Made by a program: the position numbers and the translations under genes
Assembly: GCA_036524675.1 (NCBI GenBank)
Contig: DATDBU010000116.1
Coordinates: 79,947-143,946, forward strand
DNA length: 64,000 nt
Source: DATDAW01 sp036524675
Lineage (GTDB): Bacteria > Verrucomicrobiota > Verrucomicrobiia > Chthoniobacterales > DASVRZ01
Reading direction: 5' to 3'
In this document: positions 27,045 to 35,777 of the stretch, one piece after another
Layout: each line of letters starts with the position of its first letter
Position numbering within the stretch: position 1 is the first letter of the stretch
Notes under the pieces: generated by a model
Seen by the model: only the letters and a program-made list of their open reading frames with translations
What the model was told of the DNA's origin: nothing
The model's database searches: none

Positions 27045-28694
27045 ATGAGCACAGCCGCCGAAGCACCGCCAGCACCGCCGCCCGTTCAACTTCTCAACGT
27101 CCAAATCGACGGCGTCTGGCACAAATTTCCCAAAGGCACACGCCTCATCGAAGCCTGCTCGCAGGCGGGAAAATTCATTCCGCGGTACTGCTATCACCAG
27201 AAACTCAGTTCGCCGGGCAATTGCCGTATGTGCCTCATCGAAATGGGCATGCCCAAGATGGGCCCCGATCGCAAACCGGAGATCGGCCCGGACGGCTTTC
27301 CCGTAATCAGCTGGATCCCACGCCCGCAAATCTCGTGTGCGCAAGATGTTGCAGAGGGAATGGGCGTTCGCACCGACTCACCCATGGTGCAGGAATGCCG
27401 AAAAGGCGTGATGGAATTTCTCCTCATCAATCATCCACTCGACTGCCCGATTTGCGATCAGGCGGGCGAATGCAGGCTTCAGGAATTCTCGGTCGAATAC
27501 GGCAACAGCGATTCCCGTTTTCTCGAGCACAAAGTCAAAAAGCCGAAAAATGTCGAACTCGGTCCACGCGTCACGCTCGATGACGAACGGTGCATCCTGT
27601 GCTCTCGCTGCATCCGGTTTATGAAAGAAATCGCGAAAGACGACGTCCTGGGCTTCGTGGATCGCGGAAGTTATACGACTTTGGCCTGCCACCCCGACCG
27701 CAAACTGGACAGCAATTATTCGCTCAACACCGTCGATATCTGCCCTGTTGGCGCCCTGACCAGCACGGATTTCCGATTCAAAATGCGGGTCTGGTTTCTT
27801 AAAGAAACAAAAACCATCGATGTCAATTGCGGCACCGGCAGCAACATCGTCATTGGCGCCCGGCAAAACCAAATTTATCGAATAACCCCGCGCGAGAACA
27901 ACGACGTCAACTCCAATTGGCTTCCCGACTCACACCGGCTCAATTTCAAATACGTCCATCGCGAAGACCGCCTCGCGCAGCCGGCGCCCGTTTCCTGGCC
28001 AAAAGCCATTGAAAAAGCCGCGCTCGAACTCAAGTCGCTCGGCGGCAGCGAAATTGCCATTATTGCGTCTGGCCGCATGACTAACGAAGAGCTTTTCCTG
28101 GCACGCAGACTCGCGGAGGCTTTGAAGGTTGCTGCTATCGACATCCTGCCGCGGGTGGGTGAATCCGATGGATTTCTCGTTGCGGCCGATCGCAATTCAA
28201 ACACCACCGGAGCTCAGCTCCTTGGCGTTACCGGCGCGGAACCCGGCCGGAATCTTTCTGTCATTGCGGACGGTGTGCGATCCGGCCAAATCAAGGGACT
28301 CATTCTACTCGGCGAAAACGCCGTCGCTGCAGGCGTCGCTGAAGAAGATCTGGCGAAATTGAAAACGCTCATCGTAGTCGACATTCTGCCGAACGCTTCG
28401 ACCCAGTACGCGACCGTCGTCCTACCCGCCGCGTCCTTTGCTGAAAAACGCGGATCGATGATCAATCTGAAAGGCCGCCTCCAACGTCTCAATAAGGCAA
28501 TCGATTCGCCCGGTGAAGCTCGCGATGACTGGGAAATCCTTCGCGACCTTATTATGGCGGTCTCCGGCTCCAATGGCATTTACACCATAGAAGATGTCTT
28601 CAAACAGATGGCCTTAGAAATCCCGCAGCTTGCAGGTTTGAGCCTCAGCAAAATCGGCGATCTCGGCCTGCAAATTCTGGAGGTGGAGCAATGA
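27045..28694 (+). CDS. nuoG: NADH-quinone oxidoreductase subunit G (75 kDa)
   Basis: Start set at ATG 27045 (MSTAAEAPPAPPPVQ), the first one after the repeat element; 549 residues. The N-terminal [2Fe-2S] ferredoxin has CYHQKL, GNCRMC and ISCAQDV; next are the His-Cys [4Fe-4S] site (HPLDCPICDQAGEC) and the N4/N5 region (CILCSRC, CPVGALTS). The molybdopterin-oxidoreductase-like part (about residue 250 on) is shorter than in E. coli (total about 900), closer to compact NuoG forms. It carries electrons along the peripheral arm of complex I. Confidence 0.94.
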   Translation: MSTAAEAPPAPPPVQLLNVQIDGVWHKFPKGTRLIEACSQAGKFIPRYCYHQKLSSPGNCRMCLIEMGMPKMGPDRKPEIGPDGFPVISWIPRPQISCAQDVAEGMGVRTDSPMVQECRKGVMEFLLINHPLDCPICDQAGECRLQEFSVEYGNSDSRFLEHKVKKPKNVELGPRVTLDDERCILCSRCIRFMKEIAKDDVLGFVDRGSYTTLACHPDRKLDSNYSLNTVDICPVGALTSTDFRFKMRVWFLKETKTIDVNCGTGSNIVIGARQNQIYRITPRENNDVNSNWLPDSHRLNFKYVHREDRLAQPAPVSWPKAIEKAALELKSLGGSEIAIIASGRMTNEELFLARRLAEALKVAAIDILPRVGESDGFLVAADRNSNTTGAQLLGVTGAEPGRNLSVIADGVRSGQIKGLILLGENAVAAGVAEEDLAKLKTLIVVDILPNASTQYATVVLPAASFAEKRGSMINLKGRLQRLNKAIDSPGEARDDWEILRDLIMAVSGSNGIYTIEDVFKQMALEIPQLAGLSLSKIGDLGLQILEVEQ

Positions 28695-28737
28695 GGCTTG
28701 CCCTCCCCAACGTTTTCATTTCACCCGCCATTTCCTG

Positions 28738-29913
28738 ATGGACCTTCTCCCTTTCATCATTATCTCGGCGCTCAAGACACTGGCCATTATCTTCGGAGTC
28801 ATCCTCCCGATGGTGTCATACACCGTCTATGCGGAGCGCAAAATCAGCGCAATGATTCAGGATCGCATCGGACCGAATCGCGTGGGGATTCCGCTGACTC
28901 TGCTGGGATTCAAAAAAGACCTCTTCTTCCAGGGGCTTCTCCAGCCCATCGCAGACGCGGTGAAGTTGATGATCAAAGAAGATTTCACGCCGGCACACGT
29001 CAACAAATTCTACTACTGGCTGGCGCCCGCTCTCGGTGTCGCACCGGCACTCATCACTCTCGCGGTTGTCCCTTTTGGCAGCGTGCTCAACCTCGATCCT
29101 ATTCTGGTTCCCTTGGGAAAATGGCTCGGTGTGAATTTCGCTTTTGGCTCGATTCCCATGGTTATCGCCAACGTCGATATAGGCGTTCTTTTCGTTTTCG
29201 CCATCGCGTCTGTCGGCGTTTACGGCATTGTCCTCGCCGGCTGGTCGGCAAATTCGAAGTATCCTTTCCTGGGTGGCATTCGGTCCAGTTCCCAGATGAT
29301 TTCCTACGAACTCGCACTCGGGCTGAGCGTTATCCCGATTTTCCTGCTCATCGGAAATCTTAACCTCTCGGAAATCGTCCAATACCAGATCAGAAACGGC
29401 TGGCTCATCCTGCCCTTCACATGGAGCGGTTTTAGTTTGGAAAAACTGTTGATGTGGATTCCGATGATCATTTCCTTTGTCGTGTTTACAGTTTCCATGT
29501 TTGCGGAAACCAACCGCGTACCTTTCGACCTTCCCGAAGCTGAGCAGGAACTCGTGGGCGGCTATCATACCGAGTATTCCTCCATGAAATTCGCCCTGTT
29601 CTTCCTGGGCGAATATGCCGCAATGATCGCCGGTTCGTCGGTCATCGTGGCCTTGTTTTTCGGGGGCTGGCATCTGCCGTTTCTCCCGGACGGCGCAGGC
29701 ACAGGCTGGTGGGCGCTCTTCTGGGGTCTCGTCAACATCGCCGTCTTTTTCGGAAAAGTTGCCGTGCTGCTTTTCTTCTTTATCTGGGTTCGCTGGACAC
29801 TACCGCGATTCCGCTACGATCAGCTCATGAAACTGGGCTGGTACTTCTTCTTTGAAATCGCCCTCGTAAACATTTTTCTCGCAGCGGGGATCCTGCTCTT
29901 TTTGCCCAAATAA
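28738..29913 (+). CDS. nuoH: NADH-quinone oxidoreductase subunit H (quinone-site membrane subunit)
   Basis: A 391-residue protein with eight or nine membrane helices. Signature stretches are VYAERKISAMIQDRIGPNRVG (loop 1, quinone cavity), LQPIADAVKLMIKEDFTP, VGVYGIVLAGWSANSKYPFLGG and AETNRVPFDLPEAEQELVGGYHTEYS. These are the strongest complex I membrane-arm motifs. The ATG follows the nuoG stop by 43 bases. NuoH links the peripheral arm to the proton-pumping subunits. Confidence 0.97.
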   Translation: MDLLPFIIISALKTLAIIFGVILPMVSYTVYAERKISAMIQDRIGPNRVGIPLTLLGFKKDLFFQGLLQPIADAVKLMIKEDFTPAHVNKFYYWLAPALGVAPALITLAVVPFGSVLNLDPILVPLGKWLGVNFAFGSIPMVIANVDIGVLFVFAIASVGVYGIVLAGWSANSKYPFLGGIRSSSQMISYELALGLSVIPIFLLIGNLNLSEIVQYQIRNGWLILPFTWSGFSLEKLLMWIPMIISFVVFTVSMFAETNRVPFDLPEAEQELVGGYHTEYSSMKFALFFLGEYAAMIAGSSVIVALFFGGWHLPFLPDGAGTGWWALFWGLVNIAVFFGKVAVLLFFFIWVRWTLPRFRYDQLMKLGWYFFFEIALVNIFLAAGILLFLPK

Positions 29914-29917
29914 GCTT

Positions 29918-30448
29918 ATGGCCTACACCGTCTCACGCCCCAAATTGACTTTCTCCGAGCGGATGTATCTCCCCGCTGTTGCGTCGGGATTGCTCATCAC
30001 CATCAAGCATTTCTTCAAGATGCTCGCTGGCAAGCGCGAAATTCTCATGCAATACCCGGAGGAAAAATGGGACTCGCATCTTCCGGAGCATTACCGGGGC
30101 GCCCCCACCCTCGTGAAAGATGAGCACGGACGCGAACGCTGCGTCGCCTGCCAGCTCTGCGAATTCATCTGCCCGCCACGCGCCATCACGATCACGCCGG
30201 GCGAACTTCCGGCGGAAAGCAAATTCGCCAAGGTCGAAAAATACCCCGAAGAATTCAAAATCGACATGATCCGCTGCATTTACTGCGGGATGTGTGAAGA
30301 AGTCTGTCCAGAACAGGCCATTTTTCTGCGGAAAGACTACGCCATCACCGGCCTCAGCCGCGCGGAAATGGTTCACGACAAGAAAAAACTCTACGAACTC
30401 GGCGGAACAATGGAGGGCCTCGTTCACAAATGGAACCCGCTCAAGTAA
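29918..30448 (+). CDS. nuoI: NADH-quinone oxidoreductase subunit I (two [4Fe-4S] ferredoxin)
   Basis: A 176-residue protein with two ferredoxin motifs, CVACQLCEFICPPRAI and CIYCGMCEEVCPEQAI, each C-x2-C-x2-C-x3-CP, that hold clusters N6a and N6b. The amphipathic N-terminal helix (residues 15-40) docks it on NuoH. The gene starts 4 bases after the nuoH stop. A second inverted-repeat element follows before nuoJ. Confidence 0.97.
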   Translation: MAYTVSRPKLTFSERMYLPAVASGLLITIKHFFKMLAGKREILMQYPEEKWDSHLPEHYRGAPTLVKDEHGRERCVACQLCEFICPPRAITITPGELPAESKFAKVEKYPEEFKIDMIRCIYCGMCEEVCPEQAIFLRKDYAITGLSRAEMVHDKKKLYELGGTMEGLVHKWNPLK

Positions 30449-30452
30449 AGGC

Positions 30453-30568
30453 AGAAGTCAGAATGCAGAATGCAGAACGAAAGCGGTCAGATCATCCACT
30501 CTCGTTTCATGATTCGCCACGTTCACGCATCATCATTCTGCATTCTGCGTTCTTCATTCTGACTTCTT
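30453..30568. repeat. Inverted-repeat intergenic element between nuoI and nuoJ
   Basis: The left arm from 30453 contains AGAAGTCAGAATG and repeated GCAGAAT units; the right arm (30534-30568) carries the complement, CATTCTGCATTCTGCG and then CATTCTGACTTCT. The arms enclose about 55 bases with no gene. The transcript could fold into a long hairpin inside the nuo mRNA. A half copy (CATTCTGACTTCT) occurs at about 35715, upstream of the Dop-like gene. Confidence 0.7.
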
Positions 30569-30579
30569 AATTCCTCTCC

Positions 30580-31083
30580 ATGTCTCCGATACTTTTTTGG
30601 ACATTTTCCGGGCTGATGTTGCTGTTTGGCTTCCTGGTGGTCGTGTTGAGGCACCCGGTGGGAAATGCGTTGAGTCTGGTCGTGTCATTCCTGGCATTGG
30701 CAGGACTTTATGTGACGCTGGATGCGTTTTTTATCGGGGTAACGCAGGTGCTCGTTTATGCGGGAGCTGTGATGGTCCTTTTTCTTTTCATTATCATGTT
30801 GCTGGATTTGAAAGCGGAACAGGTGCGCAAGATCCAGCCTCTGGCACTGGCTACAGGTGGAGCGGTCGTCATTGCATTTGCAGTGCTTGTTCGCGCAGTG
30901 ATCAACAGTTTTTCTGAAGGGAAAGCTCCGCTGCCCGTACTGACAAGAGCTGAAAACAGCGACGTCTGGCATGTGGGTTACACGCTCTTCTCTGGTTTCA
31001 ACCTCCCCTTCCAGGTCATCGGCGTTCTGATTTTGGTGGCTACGATCGGCGTGGTCGTCCTGAGCCAGCGCGAGCTCAAATAA
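30580..31083 (+). CDS. nuoJ: NADH-quinone oxidoreductase subunit J
   Basis: A 167-residue membrane protein with five helices. VVVLRHPVGNALSLVVSFLALAGLYVTLDAFFIGVTQVLVYAGAVMVLFLFIIMLLDL (residues about 20-78) is the diagnostic NuoJ core, with the broken helix 3 and the YAGA-MVL motif. The C-terminal VATIGVVVLSQREL ends the protein. NuoJ lies between NuoH and NuoK in the membrane arm. It is separated from nuoI by an inverted-repeat element. Confidence 0.95.
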   Translation: MSPILFWTFSGLMLLFGFLVVVLRHPVGNALSLVVSFLALAGLYVTLDAFFIGVTQVLVYAGAVMVLFLFIIMLLDLKAEQVRKIQPLALATGGAVVIAFAVLVRAVINSFSEGKAPLPVLTRAENSDVWHVGYTLFSGFNLPFQVIGVLILVATIGVVVLSQRELK

Positions 31084-31092
31084 ATTAAAAAC

Positions 31093-31175
31093 AAGGAATT
31101 AAGAAAAACACACCGATAAACCGATCCTTCGTTGCACTGCTGAACGCCGAAGGATTCCCATAATTCTTAATTCCT
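31093..31175. repeat. Nested inverted-repeat element between nuoJ and nuoK
   Basis: The outer arms are AGGAATTAAGAA (31094-31105) and TTCTTAATTCCT (31164-31175), exact complements. Inside them ATCCTTCG (31124-31131) and CGAAGGAT (31148-31155) form a second exact inverted repeat. No gene is seen. It could form a two-storey hairpin in the nuo transcript. Confidence 0.7.
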
Positions 31176-31193
31176 AACTCTTAATTTAAAAGC

Positions 31194-31511
31194 ATGGTCA
31201 CCCTCAACGATTATCTACTCGTCAGCGGACTTCTCTTTTCGATTGGTCTGGCAGGCGTGCTCCTTCGGCGTAACGTCCTTATCATCTTCATGTCACTCGA
31301 GTTAATGCTGAACGCGGCGAATCTTTCGTTGGTCGCTTTCTCGCGTTTCCGGACGTTTGAAAATCTGCCGAACTACCACGCGCAGGTGCTCGTTTTCTTT
31401 ATCATCACGGTTGCTGCGGCAGAGGTCGCGGTTGGACTGGCGATCATCGTCGCGCTTTACCGCCAGCGCCAGACCACCCACGTCGAGGATTTGAACTCAA
31501 TGAAGTTCTAG
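31194..31511 (+). CDS. nuoK: NADH-quinone oxidoreductase subunit K
   Basis: A 105-residue protein with three membrane helices. IGLAGVLLRRNVLIIFMSLELMLNAANLSLVAFS holds the conserved membrane Glu (FMSLELMLNA) of the MrpC-like NuoK family, with a second Glu in TVAAAEVAVGLAIIVALYR. It is the last nuo gene; nuoL, M and N do not follow and the next gene is convergent. Confidence 0.97.
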   Translation: MVTLNDYLLVSGLLFSIGLAGVLLRRNVLIIFMSLELMLNAANLSLVAFSRFRTFENLPNYHAQVLVFFIITVAAAEVAVGLAIIVALYRQRQTTHVEDLNSMKF

Positions 31512-31561
31512 GAAGCGGCAATTTGGCTGTTCGCGACCGCAAATTAGCTTTGCCTTCGCCC

Positions 31562-33331
31562 TTATTTTTCAGTCAGCCGCACCTCGTCGAGGTACAAGCT
31601 TCCCGTATTCGGAGTTAGCGTCACGCGAAATTCAAGGACCGCCGTCAATTCCGGGATATCTTGAAGATCTTTGCTTTTGAATTTCTCGATCTTAACGGGA
31701 CGTGAAACCTCAGACCAGGCGGTACTAGCTGTAAATGTTCCTGTCGTGCTGCCTTCTTCACGAGCTTCGAATCTCGTAACTTTTTCGCCGCGTTCCTGCC
31801 GTTCCACCTTCTCATCGCCAAGCTTTTTGTACCCGGTCCACGCAACCGCCCATGTCGCTTTGGTGATTCCGACACCCTTGATTTTGAATGTTAACGAATA
31901 ATTTCCGCCCTGCTTCACTTTCGGCAAGGCTCGACGAATGATGACCGTATTGGTAGGCGCCTGGGCCCCGTCAAACTCGGGACTGCCTGCGAAATATTTG
32001 GGCTTGCCCTCCGATCCCGGTGTGTCATCCCCTTTGAGGTACGGCAGCAGAAGATTGGGAATTCCGAAAAATTTGTTCGGCGACGGCGAGTATCCTACCC
32101 ACAGGCATTGCTGTCCTTCGGGTGGAACCGCGTTGGCGTCTTCCGTCGCCTTTACGCAGGAAACGGTGATGTAGGCATTGCCACGATCCGTTCCCGGATC
32201 CACCTGCCAGCCAGAGGGCGAATGCAAGGTGCGCCCCCATAGATCCACACCTTTCACCGGGGCTGGTGGGTCGAATTTGGGCTCAGTCTTCGTTCCCCGA
32301 TTAAACGCCATTAGCACTCGCCCCTGCGTATTTCCGATGAGGAGATCGAAAAGACCATCCCCGTTCATGTCCGCAGCGCAAATGGTACACAGCCCGCCCA
32401 AAGTCGTCGCGCTGCCGAAAGTGATATCCTGTTTCCATTTGAATTCCTGGCCGGGTTTCCACGACGCGCCAGGGTTTAGATAGACACCCACCGTTCCACC
32501 CCGATTCGATGCCAGCACATCGGGAAATCCGTCACCGTTAAAATCCGCGACAGTCGGCGTCAGGTGCTCTCTTCCGTCGCCGTACGCCAGGTAGAAACGG
32601 CTTTCTTCACTAAACACAGGACGCGCGTTCGAACCTTTGTTCAGCAGGAGATGGACCGCGTTGGCTGAGTAACTTCCTTCGCCAACGATCGCGTCCACGC
32701 GGCCATCGTTGTTAAAATCCCACGCTGCAGGAGAAAGAAGGTTAGCCCACAGGGCGTTGGTCTTGCTTGTTGGCGTGGTAGCTTTCGGAACGGAAGCCGG
32801 CTGAACAAAACTCGCCCTCTGCGGTCCCCCGGAGTTCTGAATAAAAAAGAGTTCACCTACGTAATTGCCTGCAATGAGATCAGGCGCGCCGCGTCCTGCC
32901 CAATCGAAAAGGCTAATCCGTGACGCCTTCCGGCGATCCTCGCGAGCGAAATAAATCGGAATGATTTCTGCGTGCGTGAATTTCGCCTCCCCCCTGGTGC
33001 CACTGTTGAAGTAGCAGCGCAAATAGCCTTTGGCATCTGCAGTGACGATGTCGATCAACCCATCGCCGTTCATATCAGCCGCTGCTACCGAGACAGGCAT
33101 GGCCATATTGGACACGGAACGTTCAGAAAGCGCTTCCACCGTTTCCCTAAATCCAACCAAAATGCCGTCGGCGTCCACGCCGTCCCAAAGATTGTCGCTA
33201 TTCGATGCACTTTCGAAGCCGCCCGCTGAGCCCAGCAGATCTTTTGCAGCAGGGGGCGAAGGCGGGGCAGTTTGGGCAATTATTACGGCAGGAAGCAAGC
33301 CTAAAAGCACGGACAAGGGGAGAAATCTCAT
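31562..33331 (-). CDS. Secreted FG-GAP/VCBS repeat protein
   Basis: A 589-residue protein with a signal peptide (MRFLPLSVLLGLLPAVIIAQ). It has at least four VCBS/FG-GAP-like blades with calcium loops: AADMNGDGLIDIVTAD, WDFNNDGRVDAIVGE, VADFNGDGFPDVLASN and AADMNGDGLFDLLIGN (about residues 86-340). These repeats build beta-propellers in exported proteins. The C-terminal 200 residues look like a carbohydrate-binding or jelly-roll type domain (NYSLTFKIKGVG ... GSLYLDEVRL). The substrate is unknown. It converges with nuoK and diverges from hppA. Confidence 0.85.
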   Translation of the reverse strand: MRFLPLSVLLGLLPAVIIAQTAPPSPPAAKDLLGSAGGFESASNSDNLWDGVDADGILVGFRETVEALSERSVSNMAMPVSVAAADMNGDGLIDIVTADAKGYLRCYFNSGTRGEAKFTHAEIIPIYFAREDRRKASRISLFDWAGRGAPDLIAGNYVGELFFIQNSGGPQRASFVQPASVPKATTPTSKTNALWANLLSPAAWDFNNDGRVDAIVGEGSYSANAVHLLLNKGSNARPVFSEESRFYLAYGDGREHLTPTVADFNGDGFPDVLASNRGGTVGVYLNPGASWKPGQEFKWKQDITFGSATTLGGLCTICAADMNGDGLFDLLIGNTQGRVLMAFNRGTKTEPKFDPPAPVKGVDLWGRTLHSPSGWQVDPGTDRGNAYITVSCVKATEDANAVPPEGQQCLWVGYSPSPNKFFGIPNLLLPYLKGDDTPGSEGKPKYFAGSPEFDGAQAPTNTVIIRRALPKVKQGGNYSLTFKIKGVGITKATWAVAWTGYKKLGDEKVERQERGEKVTRFEAREEGSTTGTFTASTAWSEVSRPVKIEKFKSKDLQDIPELTAVLEFRVTLTPNTGSLYLDEVRLTEK

Positions 33332-33550
33332 GTTCTATTTCAGAGGGAGGGTCCCCAAAAGAACACGATGGTTTGCGAAACTGCAAGAGAAGTAGGCGGG
33401 AATACTACACATTCGTCGCACGAAATGGAACTCCAGTCGGCCTGCTTGTCTTAAGCCGTAACAATTCAAATCGAACAGTCATTTTCGTTGCCGGATAAAA
33501 AAGTTTGCTTATCATCCGGGACCCTTAATCCTCCCAACCCTCTGATTTTC

Positions 33551-35659
33551 ATGTTATTCCCCCTTCTTGCTGTAACACTGGCAGATGCCAGCGTCTGGAT
33601 CGCAATCGTGTGTGCTTTGGCTGGTCTGGTGGCTGCGGTGTATTTGATCAAATCAATTCTGGCTTTACCCGCGGGAAATGAACGAATGAGGCAAATCGCC
33701 GGCGCCATCGAGGAAGGAGCAAAGGCCTATCTCGGGCGACAGGTCCGCTCGATTGCAATGATCGCGGCGGTAATTGTGATTTTACTGGCGATCTTCAAGG
33801 ATCTGTCTACCGCGACGGGTTTTGTAATTGGCGCTGTGTGCTCGCTCACGGCGGGATTTATCGGGATGCGAATCGCAGTCGTCGCCAACGTCCGCACAGC
33901 ACAGGCAGCGAGCACGAGCTCAAAAGGCGCCCTTCGCGCAGCATTCAACGGGGGCGCTGTGACCGGGCTCCTCGTTGTGGCGCTGGCTTTGTTATCGGTA
34001 GGAATTTTCTGGCTGGTATCGAGCGCTATTAATCCCAACAAAGCACTTTCCAGCCTGGTCGGTGTGGCGCTCGGTGCGTCGCTGATCTCCGTCTTCGCGC
34101 GCCTCGGTGGCGGAATCTATACGAAAGCGGCAGACGTCGGCGCTGATCTCGTCGGTAAAGTCGAACAGGGTCTGGACGAGGATGACCCTCGAAACCCCGC
34201 AACGATCGCGGACAATGTGGGTGATAACGTCGGCGATTGTGCTGGAATGGCCGCGGACGTTTTCGAAACGTACGCCGTTAGCCTCATTGGAGCGATCCTA
34301 GTCGGCGCTCTTACGTCGGGTTTTGGCGCCCCGGTAGGCTATCCATTCCTGATTGGAGGCATTGCGGTGTTGGCGTCTATCGTTGGTGTCTGGTTTGTGA
34401 ACGTAACGAAGCTGAGTCCGGCTTTGGCGTTGATGGCAGGTGTGGGAGTGACCGCTGCAATTTGTGCGGTGTTCTTCTGGCCAGCGGCGCATGCGATGTT
34501 TCCGCAAGGTATCTCAGTGAAAGACATCCTCGGTGAGGGCGTAGTAACTTATTCAGCGACCCAGATTTACTTCGCTGGAATCATCGGTTTGATCATGACG
34601 GGTGTGGCGGTCGCAATTACCAATTTTTACACGTCCACGGAGCACAGTCCGGTTCAGAAAATTGCAGAGGCTTCCAAGACCGGCCACGCGACAAATATTA
34701 TCGCCGGTCTGGCAACTGGCCAGCACGCGACAGCATTGCCGGTGATCGCGATCGGTGCGTCGATCTGGATCAGCTACTCGTGCGGCGGACTGTACGGGAT
34801 CGCGATTGCTGTGATGGCGATGTTGTCGATGGCGGGAATCATCATTTCGCTCGATGCGTTCGGCCCGATTACCGACAACGCGGGAGGCATAGCCACGATG
34901 AGCGAGCTTCCACCGGAGGTGCGAAAAGTGACAGACGAGCTCGATGCGGTCGGCAATACGATGAAAGCGGTAACCAAAGGTTACGCCATCGCCAGCGCAG
35001 GGCTCGCGGCTCTGGTCCTGTTCGGAAGCTATTTTGTCGACCTGAAGCATCACCTTGAAACCGTTCGGCACTTGAGTGGTGCGGCGCTGGAGCACGCTCT
35101 GGATTTTTCGTTGAAGGACCCGAAAATCATCATCGGCCTCTTCATCGGCGGCTTGTTGCCGTATCTGTTTGCTGCCTTCAGCATGAGCGCGGTCGGACGT
35201 GCCGCAGGCGCCGTCGTGACAGAAGTTCGCCGCCAAATCAGTGACAAGCCCGGCATTTTGAAAGGAACCGATCTTCCGGAATACGGTGCTTGCGTCGATA
35301 TTGTCACAAAAGCCGCGCTGAAAGAGATGGTCGTCCCCGCCCTGCTTCCTGTGCTTGCGGTCGTATTGGTCGCACTCGTACCCGACGGTCAGAAAATTCT
35401 TGGCGGCGTTCTCGTTGGAAGCATCGTCACCGGTCTATTTCTGGGCATTTCCATGACTTCAAGCGGCGGTGCATGGGATAATGCCAAAAAATACATCGAA
35501 AATGGTCACCATGGCGGAAAACACAGTGAGGCCCACAAGGCCAGCGTTACGGGCGATACCGTAGGCGACCCCTACAAAGATACCGCTGGACCGGCTATCA
35601 ATCCGATGATCAAAGTCGTTAACATCGTCGCGATATTGATCATTCCAATCCTGTTCTGA
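33551..35659 (+). CDS. hppA: Membrane-bound pyrophosphatase, K+-independent H+-pump type
   Basis: Start set at ATG 33551 (MLFPLLAVTLADASVWIAIV), 702 residues with about 16 membrane helices. The active-site motif TKAADVGADLVGKVE and the Asp-rich NVGDNVGDCAGMAADVFETYA are clear, as are ADIV-like TKAALKEM and the C-terminal GDTVGDPYKDTAGPAINPM. At residues 468-477 the sequence is GNTMKAVTKG: Lys 472 and Thr 475 replace the Ala and Gly of K+-dependent enzymes, the known mark of the K+-independent class. It should pump H+ at the cost of PPi. It diverges from the FG-GAP gene across 219 bases. Confidence 0.95.
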   Translation: MLFPLLAVTLADASVWIAIVCALAGLVAAVYLIKSILALPAGNERMRQIAGAIEEGAKAYLGRQVRSIAMIAAVIVILLAIFKDLSTATGFVIGAVCSLTAGFIGMRIAVVANVRTAQAASTSSKGALRAAFNGGAVTGLLVVALALLSVGIFWLVSSAINPNKALSSLVGVALGASLISVFARLGGGIYTKAADVGADLVGKVEQGLDEDDPRNPATIADNVGDNVGDCAGMAADVFETYAVSLIGAILVGALTSGFGAPVGYPFLIGGIAVLASIVGVWFVNVTKLSPALALMAGVGVTAAICAVFFWPAAHAMFPQGISVKDILGEGVVTYSATQIYFAGIIGLIMTGVAVAITNFYTSTEHSPVQKIAEASKTGHATNIIAGLATGQHATALPVIAIGASIWISYSCGGLYGIAIAVMAMLSMAGIIISLDAFGPITDNAGGIATMSELPPEVRKVTDELDAVGNTMKAVTKGYAIASAGLAALVLFGSYFVDLKHHLETVRHLSGAALEHALDFSLKDPKIIIGLFIGGLLPYLFAAFSMSAVGRAAGAVVTEVRRQISDKPGILKGTDLPEYGACVDIVTKAALKEMVVPALLPVLAVVLVALVPDGQKILGGVLVGSIVTGLFLGISMTSSGGAWDNAKKYIENGHHGGKHSEAHKASVTGDTVGDPYKDTAGPAINPMIKVVNIVAILIIPILF

Positions 35660-35777
35660 ATGCAGGATTCAGCGCGGAGAGGACAAATCCGACCGGACAA
35701 CTTCCGCAGTTGACATTCTGACTTCTGACTTGGTTTTGACTTGCTCTGAGCGAGCTTTAAACGGAGTCTGCCGCCCC

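Noticed and set aside
28816..29673. 285-codon minus-strand frame in nuoH
   Set aside because: Charged, low-complexity shadow of nuoH, which is unmistakable.
35660..35777. A hidden pup/UBact gene before the Dop-like gene
   Set aside because: Only 118 bases; no frame of about 60 codons ending in GGE or GGQ is present.
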